Shown: piece after piece, positions 7,848 through 18,046 of the stretch
Layout of the letters: every line of letters begins with the position of its first letter
Numbering within the stretch: position 1 is the first letter of the stretch
Assembly: GCF_030315745.1 (NCBI RefSeq)
Contig: NZ_JASXSH010000004.1
Span: forward strand, 186,001-250,000
Direction: 5' to 3'
DNA length: 64,000 nucleotides
Source of the DNA: Gordonia heveisoli
Lineage (GTDB): Bacteria > Actinomycetota > Actinomycetes > Mycobacteriales > Mycobacteriaceae
The notes under the pieces: model-generated
Database searches by the model: none
What the model saw: the letters and a program-made list of their open reading frames with translations, nothing else
Told to the model about the DNA's origin: nothing
Program-made: the position numbers and the translations under genes

Positions 7848-10800
7848 ATGGCACAGGGGCAGAGTCGGTCGATGAAGACCGTGGGTAGCTGGATTCATCG
7901 ACACGCCGCGGTGATCCTGCTCGGCTGGATCGCCGTCGCCGCTGTCCTCAACGTCGCGATCCCACAACTCGAACAAACGGTGTCCACCAAGTCGGCCGAC
8001 TTCCTCCCGCGCGACCTACCGGCCAACCGGAGTCTCGAGCGGATGGCCGACGACTTCGGTGTCTCCCGATCGAACGCGGTCAGCAGCGTCGTGCTGGTCA
8101 ACGAGAACGGCATCGGCAAAGCCGACGAAACCTACTACCGCGCACTGCTTTCCGCGCTCTTATCCGACAAGGAGGATGTCGCCTACGTCCTCGACACCTT
8201 CGGTAACCCGGTGACCAGAGACATCGCGCTGAGCCGAGATGGCAAAGCGGTCAATCTCATCGTCGCAGCGCAGGGTTCGGTGGGGTCGACGCGGGCACAT
8301 CACAGCACCATCGGGATTCGCGAGCGCATCGACGCGATCGACAAACCCGAGGGCCTGACGGTCCATTACAGCGGCCCGACGGCGACGCTGTCGGATCTGT
8401 TCGCGGCGATCGACGTCTCGCTGCTCATCATCACGGTGGTGTCGGTCGCGCTGATCACCCTGCTGCTGTTCGCGGCGTACCGAGACCTGGTCACCGCACT
8501 GATTCCGCTGGTCACGATCGGCCTCACCCTGGCCGTCGTGCGCCCGGTCATCTCAGCGCTCGGGGCCACCGGGTCCCTGTCGATCTCCAACTTCACCATC
8601 GCGATCATGACCGCACTGGTGCTCGGCGCCGGCACCGACTACGCGATCTTCAGCGTCGCCGGCTATCACGAGGCCCGACGCGCCGGCCTCGACGTCGGCG
8701 ATTCAGTGGCCCGTGCATCCGGACGCACCTCCCCTATTCTCATCGCCTCCGCCCTGACGATCGCGGCCGCCTGCGCCTCGATGGCCTTCACCAAGATCGG
8801 CATGTTCGCCACCGCCGGGCCGCCGACCGCCATCGCCATCCTCGCCACTCTGCTGGTCGCACTCACGGTCCCGACCGCACTCCTGTCGTTGGCCGGCCGC
8901 CGAGGCCTCGCTGAGCCACGTCACGCCAACGACCGCCGCTGGCAACGTCGTGGGGCGCGTGTCATCCGGCATGCGGGTGTGTACACCGTTGTGGCGCTGA
9001 TCTTTCTGACCGGAACAGCGCTGATCACCGTCACCTTCCGCCCCAACTGGGACGAATCCGCGATGCCCATCTACCCGACCGATTCCACCCGCGGATACGA
9101 CGAGGTCATCGACCACTACGGCAACAACGAGATAGCCCCGGAGTATCTGACCTTCCGCAGTGATCACGACCTGCGCAACACCGCCGACCTCGCCGCCCTC
9201 GAGCTTGCGGCGATGTCGGTGTCGAACCTTCCCCAGGTCGCCCTCGTCCGATCGATCACCCGCCCCGACGGCAAGCCGCTCGCCGAGGCATCCACCGGCT
9301 ACCAGGCCGGCGTCGTCGGCGCCCAACTCGGCGATGCCGGGCGCCAGATGGTCTCGGCCACACCCGAACTCCGCAGACTCGCCGAAGGGGTGACGCAGTT
9401 GTCGGCGGGTTCCGACGATGCCGTGGCACAGATGCCGCAACTGGTCGCCGGGACCACCGAGGTCGTCACCATGGCCAACACCGTGCTCGACGGACTCGGT
9501 CAGGCGAACCAGATCATCACCGGGTTGACCGGCAGCGGCGACCTGGCCTCGTCACTGCCTGCGATGCGCGCCGCGCTCGCCTCCGTCTCCAAGCTCCTGA
9601 TCGCCCTCAATGCACAGGATGCGGCGGCCGGGTCGGCATTGCGCGACATCAGCACCGTGTTCGGCCCGCTGATCAGCGCCACCCCCACTCGACAGTGCGC
9701 GACCGACCCGAGTTGCATGGCAGCACGATTCGCATTCTCCCAGCTCAATCGGGCGATGGGCGGCAAACCCGGTGCCGCGCTACACGCCGCCGACGCCTTC
9801 GCCGGCGTATCGCCCGCAGCGCTGAGCCGGGTCACGGCGGTGCTGCCACAACTGCGCGCCGCGCTGACCACGGCCGAAACCCTGATGGGCCAACTCAACG
9901 GACGCTCACCCGAGCAGGTCCGCACCGACCTCACCCGCCTCACCGGTGGCGTCCGCCAGTTGTCGACCGGTATGACCCAGTTGGCCGACGGTCTGCGACA
10001 GGTGAAGGCCGGTACCGACCAGACGGTGGCGTTGACCGCCAAACTCACCGACGGACTGCGACGCGCGTCGGACTATCTGACGTCGATGGCCGCGGCCACC
10101 CGAACGGGCGCCGGGTCGGGCTTCTATCTACCTCCGGAAGGCCTGGCGGACAAGCGTTTCGTCGAAGGCAGCAAGTTGCTCATCTCCCCCGACGGCAAGA
10201 CCGCCCGGATGCTCGTCACCTGGCGTATCAACCCCTACTCGCAGGAGGCGCTGCACACCGCTCGCGACCTGCCGGTGGCGGCCGCCCGCGCGCTGACCGG
10301 GACCATACTGGCCGACGCTCAGATCTCCACCGCGGGACTGGCGTCGCTGTCGGCGGATATGAACGATCAGTTGATCCGCGACTTCTTCGTGTTCGCCACG
10401 GTCGCCGCGATCGCGGTGTTGTTGATCCTGATGGTGTTGTTGCGCAGCATCCTGGCGCCGCTGCTACTGGTGGCCACCGTCCTGCTCTCCTTCGCCTCGG
10501 CCGCCGGCGTGAGCATCCTGGTGTGGCAGCATCTGATCGGGATCGACCTCGACTGGTCGGTGATACCCGTGTCGTTCATGGCGGTGATCGCCGTCGGCGC
10601 CGACTATTCGATGCTGTTCGCGGCCCGAATTCGTGAGGAGTCGGCCCGGGGCGGCATGGTTCGGGGCGTGATCCGCGGCTTCGGCAGCACCGGGGGTGTG
10701 ATCACCACCGCCGGAATCGTCTTCGCCGTCACCATGTTCGCGTTGATGAGCGGCACCGTGCTCAATCTGGTGCAGATCGGTTTCACCATCGGCGTCGGCC

Positions 10801-10895
10801 TGCTGCTCGACATCGCCATCGTCCGCACGATCCTGGTCCCTGCGGCGATGACCGTGATCGGCGACCGGATCTGGTGGCCGGCCACCACCCGGTAA
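7848..10895 (+). CDS. MMPL/RND-family membrane transporter
   Basis: A protein of about 1015 residues with the RND layout of MmpL proteins: one N-terminal membrane helix (HRHAAVILLGWIAVAAVLNV), a periplasmic domain, a bundle of helices with GAGTDYAIFSVAGYHEARRAG, a second large periplasmic domain with coiled-coil-like stretches, and a second bundle with VGADYSMLFAARIREE. The two G-x-x-D-Y motifs are the proton-relay signature. Such proteins export lipids or drugs to the cell envelope. The start is uncertain: ATG 7848 follows GGGGGCGGG, while GTG 7836 and ATG 7872 are alternatives. No MmpS partner is nearby. Substrate unknown. Confidence 0.9.
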   Translation: MAQGQSRSMKTVGSWIHRHAAVILLGWIAVAAVLNVAIPQLEQTVSTKSADFLPRDLPANRSLERMADDFGVSRSNAVSSVVLVNENGIGKADETYYRALLSALLSDKEDVAYVLDTFGNPVTRDIALSRDGKAVNLIVAAQGSVGSTRAHHSTIGIRERIDAIDKPEGLTVHYSGPTATLSDLFAAIDVSLLIITVVSVALITLLLFAAYRDLVTALIPLVTIGLTLAVVRPVISALGATGSLSISNFTIAIMTALVLGAGTDYAIFSVAGYHEARRAGLDVGDSVARASGRTSPILIASALTIAAACASMAFTKIGMFATAGPPTAIAILATLLVALTVPTALLSLAGRRGLAEPRHANDRRWQRRGARVIRHAGVYTVVALIFLTGTALITVTFRPNWDESAMPIYPTDSTRGYDEVIDHYGNNEIAPEYLTFRSDHDLRNTADLAALELAAMSVSNLPQVALVRSITRPDGKPLAEASTGYQAGVVGAQLGDAGRQMVSATPELRRLAEGVTQLSAGSDDAVAQMPQLVAGTTEVVTMANTVLDGLGQANQIITGLTGSGDLASSLPAMRAALASVSKLLIALNAQDAAAGSALRDISTVFGPLISATPTRQCATDPSCMAARFAFSQLNRAMGGKPGAALHAADAFAGVSPAALSRVTAVLPQLRAALTTAETLMGQLNGRSPEQVRTDLTRLTGGVRQLSTGMTQLADGLRQVKAGTDQTVALTAKLTDGLRRASDYLTSMAAATRTGAGSGFYLPPEGLADKRFVEGSKLLISPDGKTARMLVTWRINPYSQEALHTARDLPVAAARALTGTILADAQISTAGLASLSADMNDQLIRDFFVFATVAAIAVLLILMVLLRSILAPLLLVATVLLSFASAAGVSILVWQHLIGIDLDWSVIPVSFMAVIAVGADYSMLFAARIREESARGGMVRGVIRGFGSTGGVITTAGIVFAVTMFALMSGTVLNLVQIGFTIGVGLLLDIAIVRTILVPAAMTVIGDRIWWPATTR

Positions 10896-10906
10896 CGACA
10901 TCCGCC

Positions 10907-11986
10907 CTAGTCGGCGGCGACCAGCCCCCGCCCGAAAACCTGCGGAAGGTCGAGTGCCGTGATCAGCCCGGGCGGCGCGTCGACCACGGCCGCAACGGAA
11001 TTGACCAGCCGCATGGCGGTCACGATCATGCCGGATACGTTGTGGTCGCCGTTCTCGCCGTGATGGCTGAATTCGACCTGCATCTGGGGTTCACCGGAGA
11101 CGACGATCCGATAGCATCCGTCCCCCTCCGCCGGCTTGGGCCAGTCCGGACACTGGTCGGGGTGGGTGCGGGTGTAGTGCTCGAGCACCACCCGATCGAC
11201 GCCGCCGACCTGCCCGACGACCTCGAAACGCAGTGCCGCCATGGTCCCTTCGGGAATCTCCACCGACACCGTCGAATAGTCCCGGTCGGCCGCGACCCGC
11301 TCCACCCGCTCCACCAGCGGCTCGTCGAGCGTGACGTCGAGTCCGGCGGCGATCTGCCGCACCACCGACCCCCAGGCGAGTGACAGCACCCCGGGATTGA
11401 GCAGCACCGGCGTCGCATCCATCGGCTGCCCGAAACCGAACAGCGTCGACATCACCACCGGCTGGTAGTAGGTCGAATAGTCGGCGATCTCCAGACACCG
11501 CACCTCGTCGATACGCTGTGACAGACTCGTCATCGACAGCGGCAGAACATCATTCGCGAAACCCGGGTCGATGCCGTTGACATGCAAGCTTGCCCCGCCT
11601 GCTCGCGCGGCGGCCTCGATGCGGTCGATCATCTGCGGAGGCAGGATGCCATGCGGGAACTGCAGTACCACCGGCCCACTGGAGACCACGTTGATGCCGG
11701 CCGACAGGAAGAAGATGAGGTCCTCGATGGCCTCGACCACCCGATCGTCGGTCATCGCGGTGTGCACGATGGCGTCCGGCTTCAACGCGATGAGCGCATC
11801 GCGATCGTCGGTTGCGGTCACCCCGAGATCTCGGCCGAGTCCGGCGAGGTCACCGGCGTCCCGACCAACCTTCGCCGGATCGGACACCCAGACACCGACG
11901 AGTTCCAGATCCGGCCGGGCGTCGATCCCGGCGATGGCGTGCTTGCCCACGGTTCCGGTCGACCACTCGACCACGCGTAGAGTCAT
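10907..11986 (-). CDS. DapB-like NAD(P)-dependent oxidoreductase
   Basis: A 359-residue protein with an N-terminal Rossmann fold (MTLRVVEWSTGTVGKHAI) and the dihydrodipicolinate-reductase-like pattern VVSSGPVVLQFP. It resembles the family that includes 2,4-diaminopentanoate dehydrogenase and many uncharacterised actinobacterial oxidoreductases. It is not true DapB, which is about 245 residues long. The start is the ATG at 11986; upstream in-frame codons cross the operator and are unlikely to be coding. A KstR-type box ends 12 nt upstream of the start, which suggests a steroid-related substrate; that is inference. The 3' end nearly meets the MMPL gene. Confidence 0.75.
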   Translation of the reverse strand: MTLRVVEWSTGTVGKHAIAGIDARPDLELVGVWVSDPAKVGRDAGDLAGLGRDLGVTATDDRDALIALKPDAIVHTAMTDDRVVEAIEDLIFFLSAGINVVSSGPVVLQFPHGILPPQMIDRIEAAARAGGASLHVNGIDPGFANDVLPLSMTSLSQRIDEVRCLEIADYSTYYQPVVMSTLFGFGQPMDATPVLLNPGVLSLAWGSVVRQIAAGLDVTLDEPLVERVERVAADRDYSTVSVEIPEGTMAALRFEVVGQVGGVDRVVLEHYTRTHPDQCPDWPKPAEGDGCYRIVVSGEPQMQVEFSHHGENGDHNVSGMIVTAMRLVNSVAAVVDAPPGLITALDLPQVFGRGLVAAD

Positions 11987-11997
11987 ACCATCCAAAG

Positions 11998-12011
11998 TAG
12001 AACACGTTCTA
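11998..12011. promoter_or_regulatory. KstR-like operator
   Basis: TAGAACACGTTCTA fits the KstR consensus TnnAACnnGTTnnA of cholesterol catabolism genes, with perfect 6-bp arms. It lies in the 76-nt gap between the DapB-like gene and the divergent phosphodiesterase gene, and is identical to the box before hsaA at 34259. It may control either or both genes. Confidence 0.75.
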
Positions 12012-12062
12012 GGTTTCTGTCTCGCGCTTCCACAACCCGGCGGTCGGACTAATCTTGCGGCG

Positions 12063-12995
12063 ATGCCCCGACCACCCGAAATCGATACCGCTCCGCGCGA
12101 ACTCACCTATGCCGGCCACCGCACCCGGCTCAAATGGCATCGTGCACGCCGCCGCGCCGACGACCCGCCGTTCACCGGCTCGCGGATCGCCGAAGGGATG
12201 CGGGTTGGGGCCAGCGTCGAGGTCGACCTGCTCATCCATGCCGACCGCGGTTTCGCGGTGCTGCACGACCGCGACGTCGAGGGCGGCACCACCGGCACCG
12301 GGCTGGTCTCGACGCTGTCCACGGACGCCTTACGCAGCCTGTATCTGCGTGATGCGCGCGGCCGCCCCCTGGCCGAACCCGTTCTGCTGCTGGAGGATCT
12401 CGCCGATCTGCTCGCCGACGTTGACATCGCCGACGATGCGGTGCTGCAGCTTGATTTCAAGGAGGATGCTGCCGCCCTCGACGACACCGCGCTGAGCACC
12501 TTCGAGCGGGCGGTGAAACCGCTTGCCCGCCACCTGATCCTGTCCTGCGGCGACGCCACGGCAGTGACGATGCTGACCGACGCCGCACCCGGTGTTCGCG
12601 TCGGATACGACCCCTGCCACCAGGGCGCCGCGGCAGAAGTACTGCGCACCAGGGATTTCGACGCATTCGTGGCCCGTGCGGTCGCCGCGTCACCCCGCGC
12701 CGAGATGATCTACCTGGAGAACCGGCTGATCATCGGCGCACGAGACAACGGATACGACCTGATCGCGGCCTTCCACGCCACCGGGCGACAGGTCGACGGC
12801 TACACCGTGACCCGCGTCGACCGGTCATCGACCCGGCTGGTGCGCCGACTGCTCGAGCTGGGGATCGACCAGATCACCACCGACGACCCCGAAGGACTGC
12901 AATCCCGGTTCCGGCGGAGGTCCCGAGGTTCGGCCCGCCGACTACGACGGCCCAGGCCTCCAAACCCCGGCCCGCTGAGGCGCGGCGACCGCTAG
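12063..12995 (+). CDS. Glycerophosphodiester phosphodiesterase family protein
   Basis: A 310-residue protein of the GDPD TIM-barrel family, which hydrolyses glycerophosphodiesters to glycerol-3-phosphate and an alcohol. Visible pieces are [10 protein letters not shown] (the first catalytic His region), [29 protein letters not shown] and [11 protein letters not shown] near the end. No signal peptide is seen, so it is probably cytoplasmic. The C-terminal 25 residues are Arg/Pro rich. The start is the ATG at 12063. The 3' end overlaps the purL stop by 4 nt on the opposite strand. Confidence 0.85.
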   Translation: MPRPPEIDTAPRELTYAGHRTRLKWHRARRRADDPPFTGSRIAEGMRVGASVEVDLLIHADRGFAVLHDRDVEGGTTGTGLVSTLSTDALRSLYLRDARGRPLAEPVLLLEDLADLLADVDIADDAVLQLDFKEDAAALDDTALSTFERAVKPLARHLILSCGDATAVTMLTDAAPGVRVGYDPCHQGAAAEVLRTRDFDAFVARAVAASPRAEMIYLENRLIIGARDNGYDLIAAFHATGRQVDGYTVTRVDRSSTRLVRRLLELGIDQITTDDPEGLQSRFRRRSRGSARRLRRPRPPNPGPLRRGDR

Positions 12996-15277
12996 CCGAA
13001 CAGCTTGGGCAAGGTGCCCTCGTGCACGGTGCGCAGTTCGTCGAGGGTCACCTCGAAGTGGTCCTGCACCTCGACCGAGTCGCTCCCCTGGTCGACGACG
13101 CCGATACGCGTCCACGGCACCTGGCGGGCGTCGAGCATCGCCGAGAAGCGCGACTCCTCGGTACGCGGCACCGCGACCAACACCCGGCCGGCCGACTCGG
13201 AGAACAGCCACACGAAGGGATCGGCGTCCTCGGGCAGCAGAATCCGGCAGCCCGTCTCCCCGGCCAGCGCGGCCTCGACGACGGTCTGGATCAGTCCACC
13301 CTCGCTGAGATCGTGTGCGGCCGAGATCATTCCGTCCCGGGAACCCGCGACCAGAATCTCCGACAGCAGGCGTTCGTGCTCTAGGTCGACCTGCGGCGGG
13401 ACCCCGCCAAGGTGATCGTGGGCAACCTGCGCCCAGATCGAACCGTCGAACTCGTCGCGGGTCTCGCCGAGCAGGATCAGGGTCTCCCCCGGCTCGGTGC
13501 CGATCCCGGTCGGGATGCGGCGCCGCACATCGTCGATGACGCCCAGGACGCCGACCACCGGCGTCGGAAGGATCGCCGTCGACCCGGTCTGGTTGTAGAA
13601 CGACACATTGCCGCCGGTCACCGGGATGCCCAACTGTGCACATCCGTCGGCCAGTCCGCGCACCGCCTGCTGGAACTGCCACATCACCGCGGGATCCTCC
13701 GGCGAGCCGAAGTTGAGGCAGTTCGTGACGGCCTTCGGGGTGGCACCGGAGACGGCGACATTGCGGTAAGCCTCGGCCAGCGCGAGCTGCGCACCGCGAT
13801 AGGGATCGAGGAAGGTGTAGCGGCCCGACGCGTCCGTGGCCAGCGCGATACCGCGGTGGTTCTCCTCATCGATGCGGATCATTCCCGAATCGGCATGTTC
13901 GGCGAGCACCGTGTTGCCACGCACGTAGCGGTCGTACTGCTCGGTGATGAATCGGCGACTGCACAGTGCAGGCGAGGCCAGCATGGTGAGCAGGGTCTCG
14001 CGCAGTTCAGTCGGCGTACTCGGCCGAGCCAGGGGTGCGGTGGTCGAGGCGACGACGTCGTCCTGCCAGTCCGGTCGGGCGACCGGCCGCTCGTAGACCG
14101 GGCCGTCGTGGGCCACGGTGCGCGGCGGCACGTCGACGACGGTTTCACCGTGCCAGGTGATGACCAGACGGTCGCCGTCGGTGACCTCACCGATCACGGT
14201 CGCGAGCACATCCCACTTCGCGCAGACCGCCAGGAAGGCGTCGACGTTCTCGGGGGTGACCACGGCGCACATGCGTTCCTGCGACTCGCTGGAGAGCACC
14301 TCGGCCGGGGTCATCCCCACGGCGCGCATCGGCACCTGCTCCAGGTCGATGTGCATGCCGCCGTCGCCTGCCGCGGCCAGTTCCGAGGTGGCGCACGACA
14401 GTCCGGCGCCGCCGAGATCCTGGATGCCGACGACGAGGCCCGCGTGGTACAGCTCGAGACAGCACTCGATGAGCACCTTCTCGGTGAACGGATCGCCAAC
14501 CTGCACGCTCGGCAGCTTCTTACGGTTGGGGCCGCCCTCGCCGCTGTCGTCGAAGGTCTCCGAGGCGAGGACGGACACGCCGCCGATGCCGTCGAGGCCG
14601 GTGCGCGCACCGAACAGGATGATCTTGTTGCCGGTGCCGGACGCGAATGCCAGGTGCAGGTCCTCGGTGCGCAGCACACCCGCGCACAGCGCGTTGACCA
14701 GCGGGTTGCCCTGGTAGCTCGCGTCGAAGACGGTCTCGCCGCCGACGTTGGGCAGGCCGAGCGAGTTGCCGTAGCCGCCGACACCACGCACCACACCGTC
14801 GACGACGCGCCGGGTGTCGGGGGCATCCGCGGCACCGAAGCGCAGCTGATCCATGACCGCGATCGGGCGGGCGCCCATCGCCATGATGTCGCGGACGATG
14901 CCGCCCACGCCGGTCGCCGCACCCTGGTAGGGCTCGACGTAGCTCGGGTGGTTGTGCGACTCGACCTTGAAGGTGACCGCCCATCCGTCGCCGATGTCGA
15001 CCACACCGGCGTTCTCGCCGATGCCGGCGAGCATGCCGGCGCGCATCTCCTCGGTGGTGGTCTCGCCGAAGTAGCGCAGGTGCACCTTCGACGACTTGTA
15101 GCTGCAGTGCTCGGACCACATCACCGAGTACATGGCCAGTTCGGCGTCGGTGGGACGACGTCCGAGGATCTCGCGGATCCGCTCGTACTCGTCGTCCTTG
15201 AGGCCGAGTTCACGGAACGGTTGCGGATTGTCCGGGGTCTGGGCAGCGGTCGCGACGGTATCCACCTGTGAGCTCAC
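12992..15277 (-). CDS. purL: Phosphoribosylformylglycinamidine synthase subunit PurL
   Basis: The 761-residue small-type PurL makes FGAM from FGAR with ammonia passed from PurQ, in complex with PurS. Motifs are [15 protein letters not shown] near the N-terminus, [20 protein letters not shown] with the catalytic His and the metal/ATP region, and [13 protein letters not shown]. The length fits subunit PurL of the PurSQL complex rather than the ~1300-residue fused form. purQ and purS are not in this window. Its product feeds PurM, encoded 10 kb to the left. Confidence 0.95.
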   Translation of the reverse strand: MSSQVDTVATAAQTPDNPQPFRELGLKDDEYERIREILGRRPTDAELAMYSVMWSEHCSYKSSKVHLRYFGETTTEEMRAGMLAGIGENAGVVDIGDGWAVTFKVESHNHPSYVEPYQGAATGVGGIVRDIMAMGARPIAVMDQLRFGAADAPDTRRVVDGVVRGVGGYGNSLGLPNVGGETVFDASYQGNPLVNALCAGVLRTEDLHLAFASGTGNKIILFGARTGLDGIGGVSVLASETFDDSGEGGPNRKKLPSVQVGDPFTEKVLIECCLELYHAGLVVGIQDLGGAGLSCATSELAAAGDGGMHIDLEQVPMRAVGMTPAEVLSSESQERMCAVVTPENVDAFLAVCAKWDVLATVIGEVTDGDRLVITWHGETVVDVPPRTVAHDGPVYERPVARPDWQDDVVASTTAPLARPSTPTELRETLLTMLASPALCSRRFITEQYDRYVRGNTVLAEHADSGMIRIDEENHRGIALATDASGRYTFLDPYRGAQLALAEAYRNVAVSGATPKAVTNCLNFGSPEDPAVMWQFQQAVRGLADGCAQLGIPVTGGNVSFYNQTGSTAILPTPVVGVLGVIDDVRRRIPTGIGTEPGETLILLGETRDEFDGSIWAQVAHDHLGGVPPQVDLEHERLLSEILVAGSRDGMISAAHDLSEGGLIQTVVEAALAGETGCRILLPEDADPFVWLFSESAGRVLVAVPRTEESRFSAMLDARQVPWTRIGVVDQGSDSVEVQDHFEVTLDELRTVHEGTLPKLFG

Positions 15278-15427
15278 GGCTCAAGTCTAGGCAACGGTGT
15301 GACATCGCGGCGAACTGGCGTTCGCGCGATCACCCGAATGTGGATTACGGCGGGCCGGTTGCGCTCTAATCTGGTCTCCTGGCATACGGGGATTGTGCTG
15401 AGGCTGCGCTGACGCGTTGGGGGGACG

Positions 15428-17236
15428 ATGGGGGACATCCGTAAGGCGCGAGCGCTGTTCGAGCTCGGTGTGCTCTCGCTCGGCATCGCCGTCGACGGCC
15501 AGCAACCCGTCGACGACCCGGCGCAGGCCACCAAGGCCTTCACCCGAGCGAGCGAATGGGAACCCATGCTGGGCGATGCCTGGCTGGGCCGCCTGACCTG
15601 CGGGGACACCTCCGACGAAGTGTTGCTCGGCCTCTACCGCACCCGTGCGGGCATCGGTGCCGAACAGCGCCGTCTCGGGTTGCCGCCCCGCACCTTGGTG
15701 GGCCGCTGGTACACCGGCATGTTCATCGACTACCCGTGTTCGGACGGTAGGGAGGCGACCGTCGCCTACGCCGCGAGTCTGATCCGGGGCGCCGATCACG
15801 CCGGGGCGGAAGAGATCCTCGACTCACTGGGCCCCGGCACCGGCGCGATCGCCGACTTCGTGCGCGCTGTGCTTCACTTCACCACTCAGCGCTGGCCCGA
15901 TGTGCTGTCCGCGCTGACACGTTCGGATTTCTGGGGCGACACCTATATGCAGACCGTCGCCGACTACCTGGCCGGGAGCGCCTGCCTGCAGTTGGGCATG
16001 CTCGACGAGGGCATCCGTCGCCTGCGATCGGCGATCGACGGCCCGATCCCGGCCTGCTCGACCCGCGCGCTCTACGCGTACGGCCTGGCGTTGCGCGAAC
16101 AAGGTCATGAGGACCGGGCCCGATCCACCTTCGAGCAGGTCTTCGCCCGCGACCCGTCGATGTCTTCCGCGTCGGCGGCCCTACGGTCCCCGACGGTCCG
16201 CCTGCACATCACCACACCCGAGCGGATCGCCGAACGCACCGACCGGTGGGATCCGGCATCGGTACCGGTTCCCGGCGCCCAGTTGGTCGGCGGCGACGAC
16301 GATCCGGGTGCCGCCACCGACCTGGTCGCCCAAGCCCAGTCCGAGCTCGACGCGCAGATCGGTCTGGCCTCGGTGAAGGACCAGGTGGCGAAGTTGCAGT
16401 CGGCGTCCACCGTCGCCCGGCTGCGGGCCGAACACGGATTGTCGACCGCGGCGCGAACCCTGCACCTGGCCTTCACCGGACCGCCCGGCACCGGCAAGAC
16501 GACCATCGCGCGCATCGTCGCCAAGATCTACTGCGGGCTCGGTTTCATCAAGACCGACAAGGTGGTCGAGGCCACCCGCCGGGACATGGTCGGCGAACAC
16601 CTGGGCAGCACCGCGATCAAGACGTCGGCGCTCATCGACTCGGCGATGGACGGGGTGCTGTTCATCGACGAGGCCTACACCCTGGTCCAGCAGGGACTGT
16701 CCGGCGGCGACGCCTTCGGCCGGGAGGCGGTCGACACCCTGCTGGCGCGGATGGAGGACGACCGCGACCGGCTGATCGTGATCATCGCCGGGTATGAGGG
16801 TGAGATCGACCGGTTCCTCGCCGCCAACGACGGTCTCGCCTCGAGGTTCGCGCGGCGTATCCGGTTCGCCTCCTACGAACCCGCCGAGCTGGCTCGGATC
16901 GGTGAACTCATCGCCGCCACCCGGGATTCGGAGCTGACCCCGGAGGCCCGACACGAACTCGAAACCGCGTGCACACCGCTCTATCTCGATATCCAGCACG
17001 GCCCCGACGGCATACGTCGGGCCACCGACCTCGCCGGCAACGGACGCTTCGTCCGCAACATCATCGAAGCGGCCGAGGAGGAACGCGAACATCGTCTGAC
17101 GACCACCGGCGACCTCGGAGCGGTGTCCCAGGCCGACCTGATGCGGATCGAACCCGAGGACGTACGCGCCGCGCTGTCGACGGTGCTCTCCGGACTGAAC
17201 CGGACGCCCATCGCCGTCGAGTGGTCGGCACCGTGA
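15428..17236 (+). CDS. EccA-like AAA+ ATPase
   Basis: A 602-residue protein with an N-terminal TPR-like helical region and a C-terminal CbxX/CfqX-type AAA+ domain, the layout of EccA, the cytosolic ATPase of type VII (ESX) secretion. Walker A is GPPGTGKTTIARI (about residues 351-363), Walker B is VLFIDEAYTL (about 411-420), and an arginine-rich sensor region follows (GLASRFARRIRF). The ATG start follows GGGGGGA. No ESX gene (EsxAB, EccB-E, MycP, PE/PPE) is present nearby, so this is an orphan copy; its partners must be encoded elsewhere, or it has another role. Confidence 0.85.
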   Translation: MGDIRKARALFELGVLSLGIAVDGQQPVDDPAQATKAFTRASEWEPMLGDAWLGRLTCGDTSDEVLLGLYRTRAGIGAEQRRLGLPPRTLVGRWYTGMFIDYPCSDGREATVAYAASLIRGADHAGAEEILDSLGPGTGAIADFVRAVLHFTTQRWPDVLSALTRSDFWGDTYMQTVADYLAGSACLQLGMLDEGIRRLRSAIDGPIPACSTRALYAYGLALREQGHEDRARSTFEQVFARDPSMSSASAALRSPTVRLHITTPERIAERTDRWDPASVPVPGAQLVGGDDDPGAATDLVAQAQSELDAQIGLASVKDQVAKLQSASTVARLRAEHGLSTAARTLHLAFTGPPGTGKTTIARIVAKIYCGLGFIKTDKVVEATRRDMVGEHLGSTAIKTSALIDSAMDGVLFIDEAYTLVQQGLSGGDAFGREAVDTLLARMEDDRDRLIVIIAGYEGEIDRFLAANDGLASRFARRIRFASYEPAELARIGELIAATRDSELTPEARHELETACTPLYLDIQHGPDGIRRATDLAGNGRFVRNIIEAAEEEREHRLTTTGDLGAVSQADLMRIEPEDVRAALSTVLSGLNRTPIAVEWSAP

Positions 17237-17242
17237 GGCAGG

Positions 17243-18004
17243 CTACCCCCGGCCTGCGGTCACCCCGATGATCACCTCGGTCAGCTCGGGGCGACAGATC
17301 ACCAGGTCGGGCAGGTAGGTGTCGTCGCGGTTGTAGAGCAGCGGTGAACCGTCGATGCGCCCGCACCACAGCCCCTTGGCCTGTGCCACCGCCACCGGTG
17401 CCGCCGAATCCCACTCGTACTGACCGCCCGCGTGGACATAGGCGTCCGCCTCGCCGCGCACGACAGCCATCGCCTTGGCCCCTGCGGAGCCCATGGCGAG
17501 GACCGACCCACCCACCGCGTCTGCGACGTCCTGGGAGAACGCCGGTGGCCGGGAACCGCTGACCACCACCCGTGGTTGGTCCCCCCGGGGTTCGACGGCG
17601 AGTCCCGCGGTCGGCGTGACCACGGAGTCGTCGTCGACGTAGGTGATGCCCAGGGCGGGCAGCGCGACGGCGCCCGCGACGAGACCATCGGCGGCCGACC
17701 ACAGCGCCACATGAACGGCCCAGTCGGTGTGCCCCTCGGTGCCGTACTCGCGGGTGCCGTCGACCGGATCGACGATCCACACGCGTGCCGCCGTCAGCCG
17801 CGCCTTGTCGTCGGTGGATTCCTCGGACAGAATCGCGTCGTCAGGTCGGGCTGCGCGCAGACGTTCCAGCAGGAACTCGTTGGACCGCAGATCGCCTGCA
17901 CGGCCCAACTCCTTGCCTGCCAGGCCACTGCCTGCCCGGATGTCGAGCAGCAGTTCCCCTGCCGCCGTGGCCAGTTCACCCGCAAGGGTCCGGTCGTCGG
18001 TCAT
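17243..18004 (-). CDS. cysQ: 3'(2'),5'-bisphosphate nucleotidase CysQ
   Basis: A 253-residue Mg-dependent phosphatase of the inositol monophosphatase superfamily. Metal ligands are visible in SEES (60-63) and DPVDGTREY (79-87), with the C-terminal motif YEWDSAAP. CysQ hydrolyses PAP/PAPS to AMP/APS, which prevents toxic PAP build-up during sulfate assimilation. The ATG is preceded by AAAGGTGG. It lies downstream of cysD-cysNC on the same strand with a 42-nt gap, so it probably belongs to that operon. The sulfotransferase at 28-29 kb would also produce PAP. Confidence 0.92.
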   Translation of the reverse strand: MTDDRTLAGELATAAGELLLDIRAGSGLAGKELGRAGDLRSNEFLLERLRAARPDDAILSEESTDDKARLTAARVWIVDPVDGTREYGTEGHTDWAVHVALWSAADGLVAGAVALPALGITYVDDDSVVTPTAGLAVEPRGDQPRVVVSGSRPPAFSQDVADAVGGSVLAMGSAGAKAMAVVRGEADAYVHAGGQYEWDSAAPVAVAQAKGLWCGRIDGSPLLYNRDDTYLPDLVICRPELTEVIIGVTAGRG

Positions 18005-18046
18005 GCGCTTCCACCTTTCACCTGCAGTTGCACCACATATCCGCCG

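Noticed and set aside
13412..15271. Long open frame opposite purL (about 619 codons)
   Set aside because: Antisense shadow of purL; no domain and no plausible start signal.
15428..17236. EccA-like gene taken as evidence for a complete ESX secretion locus
   Set aside because: No EsxA/B, EccB-E, MycP or PE/PPE gene lies on either side; the neighbours are purL and cysQ.
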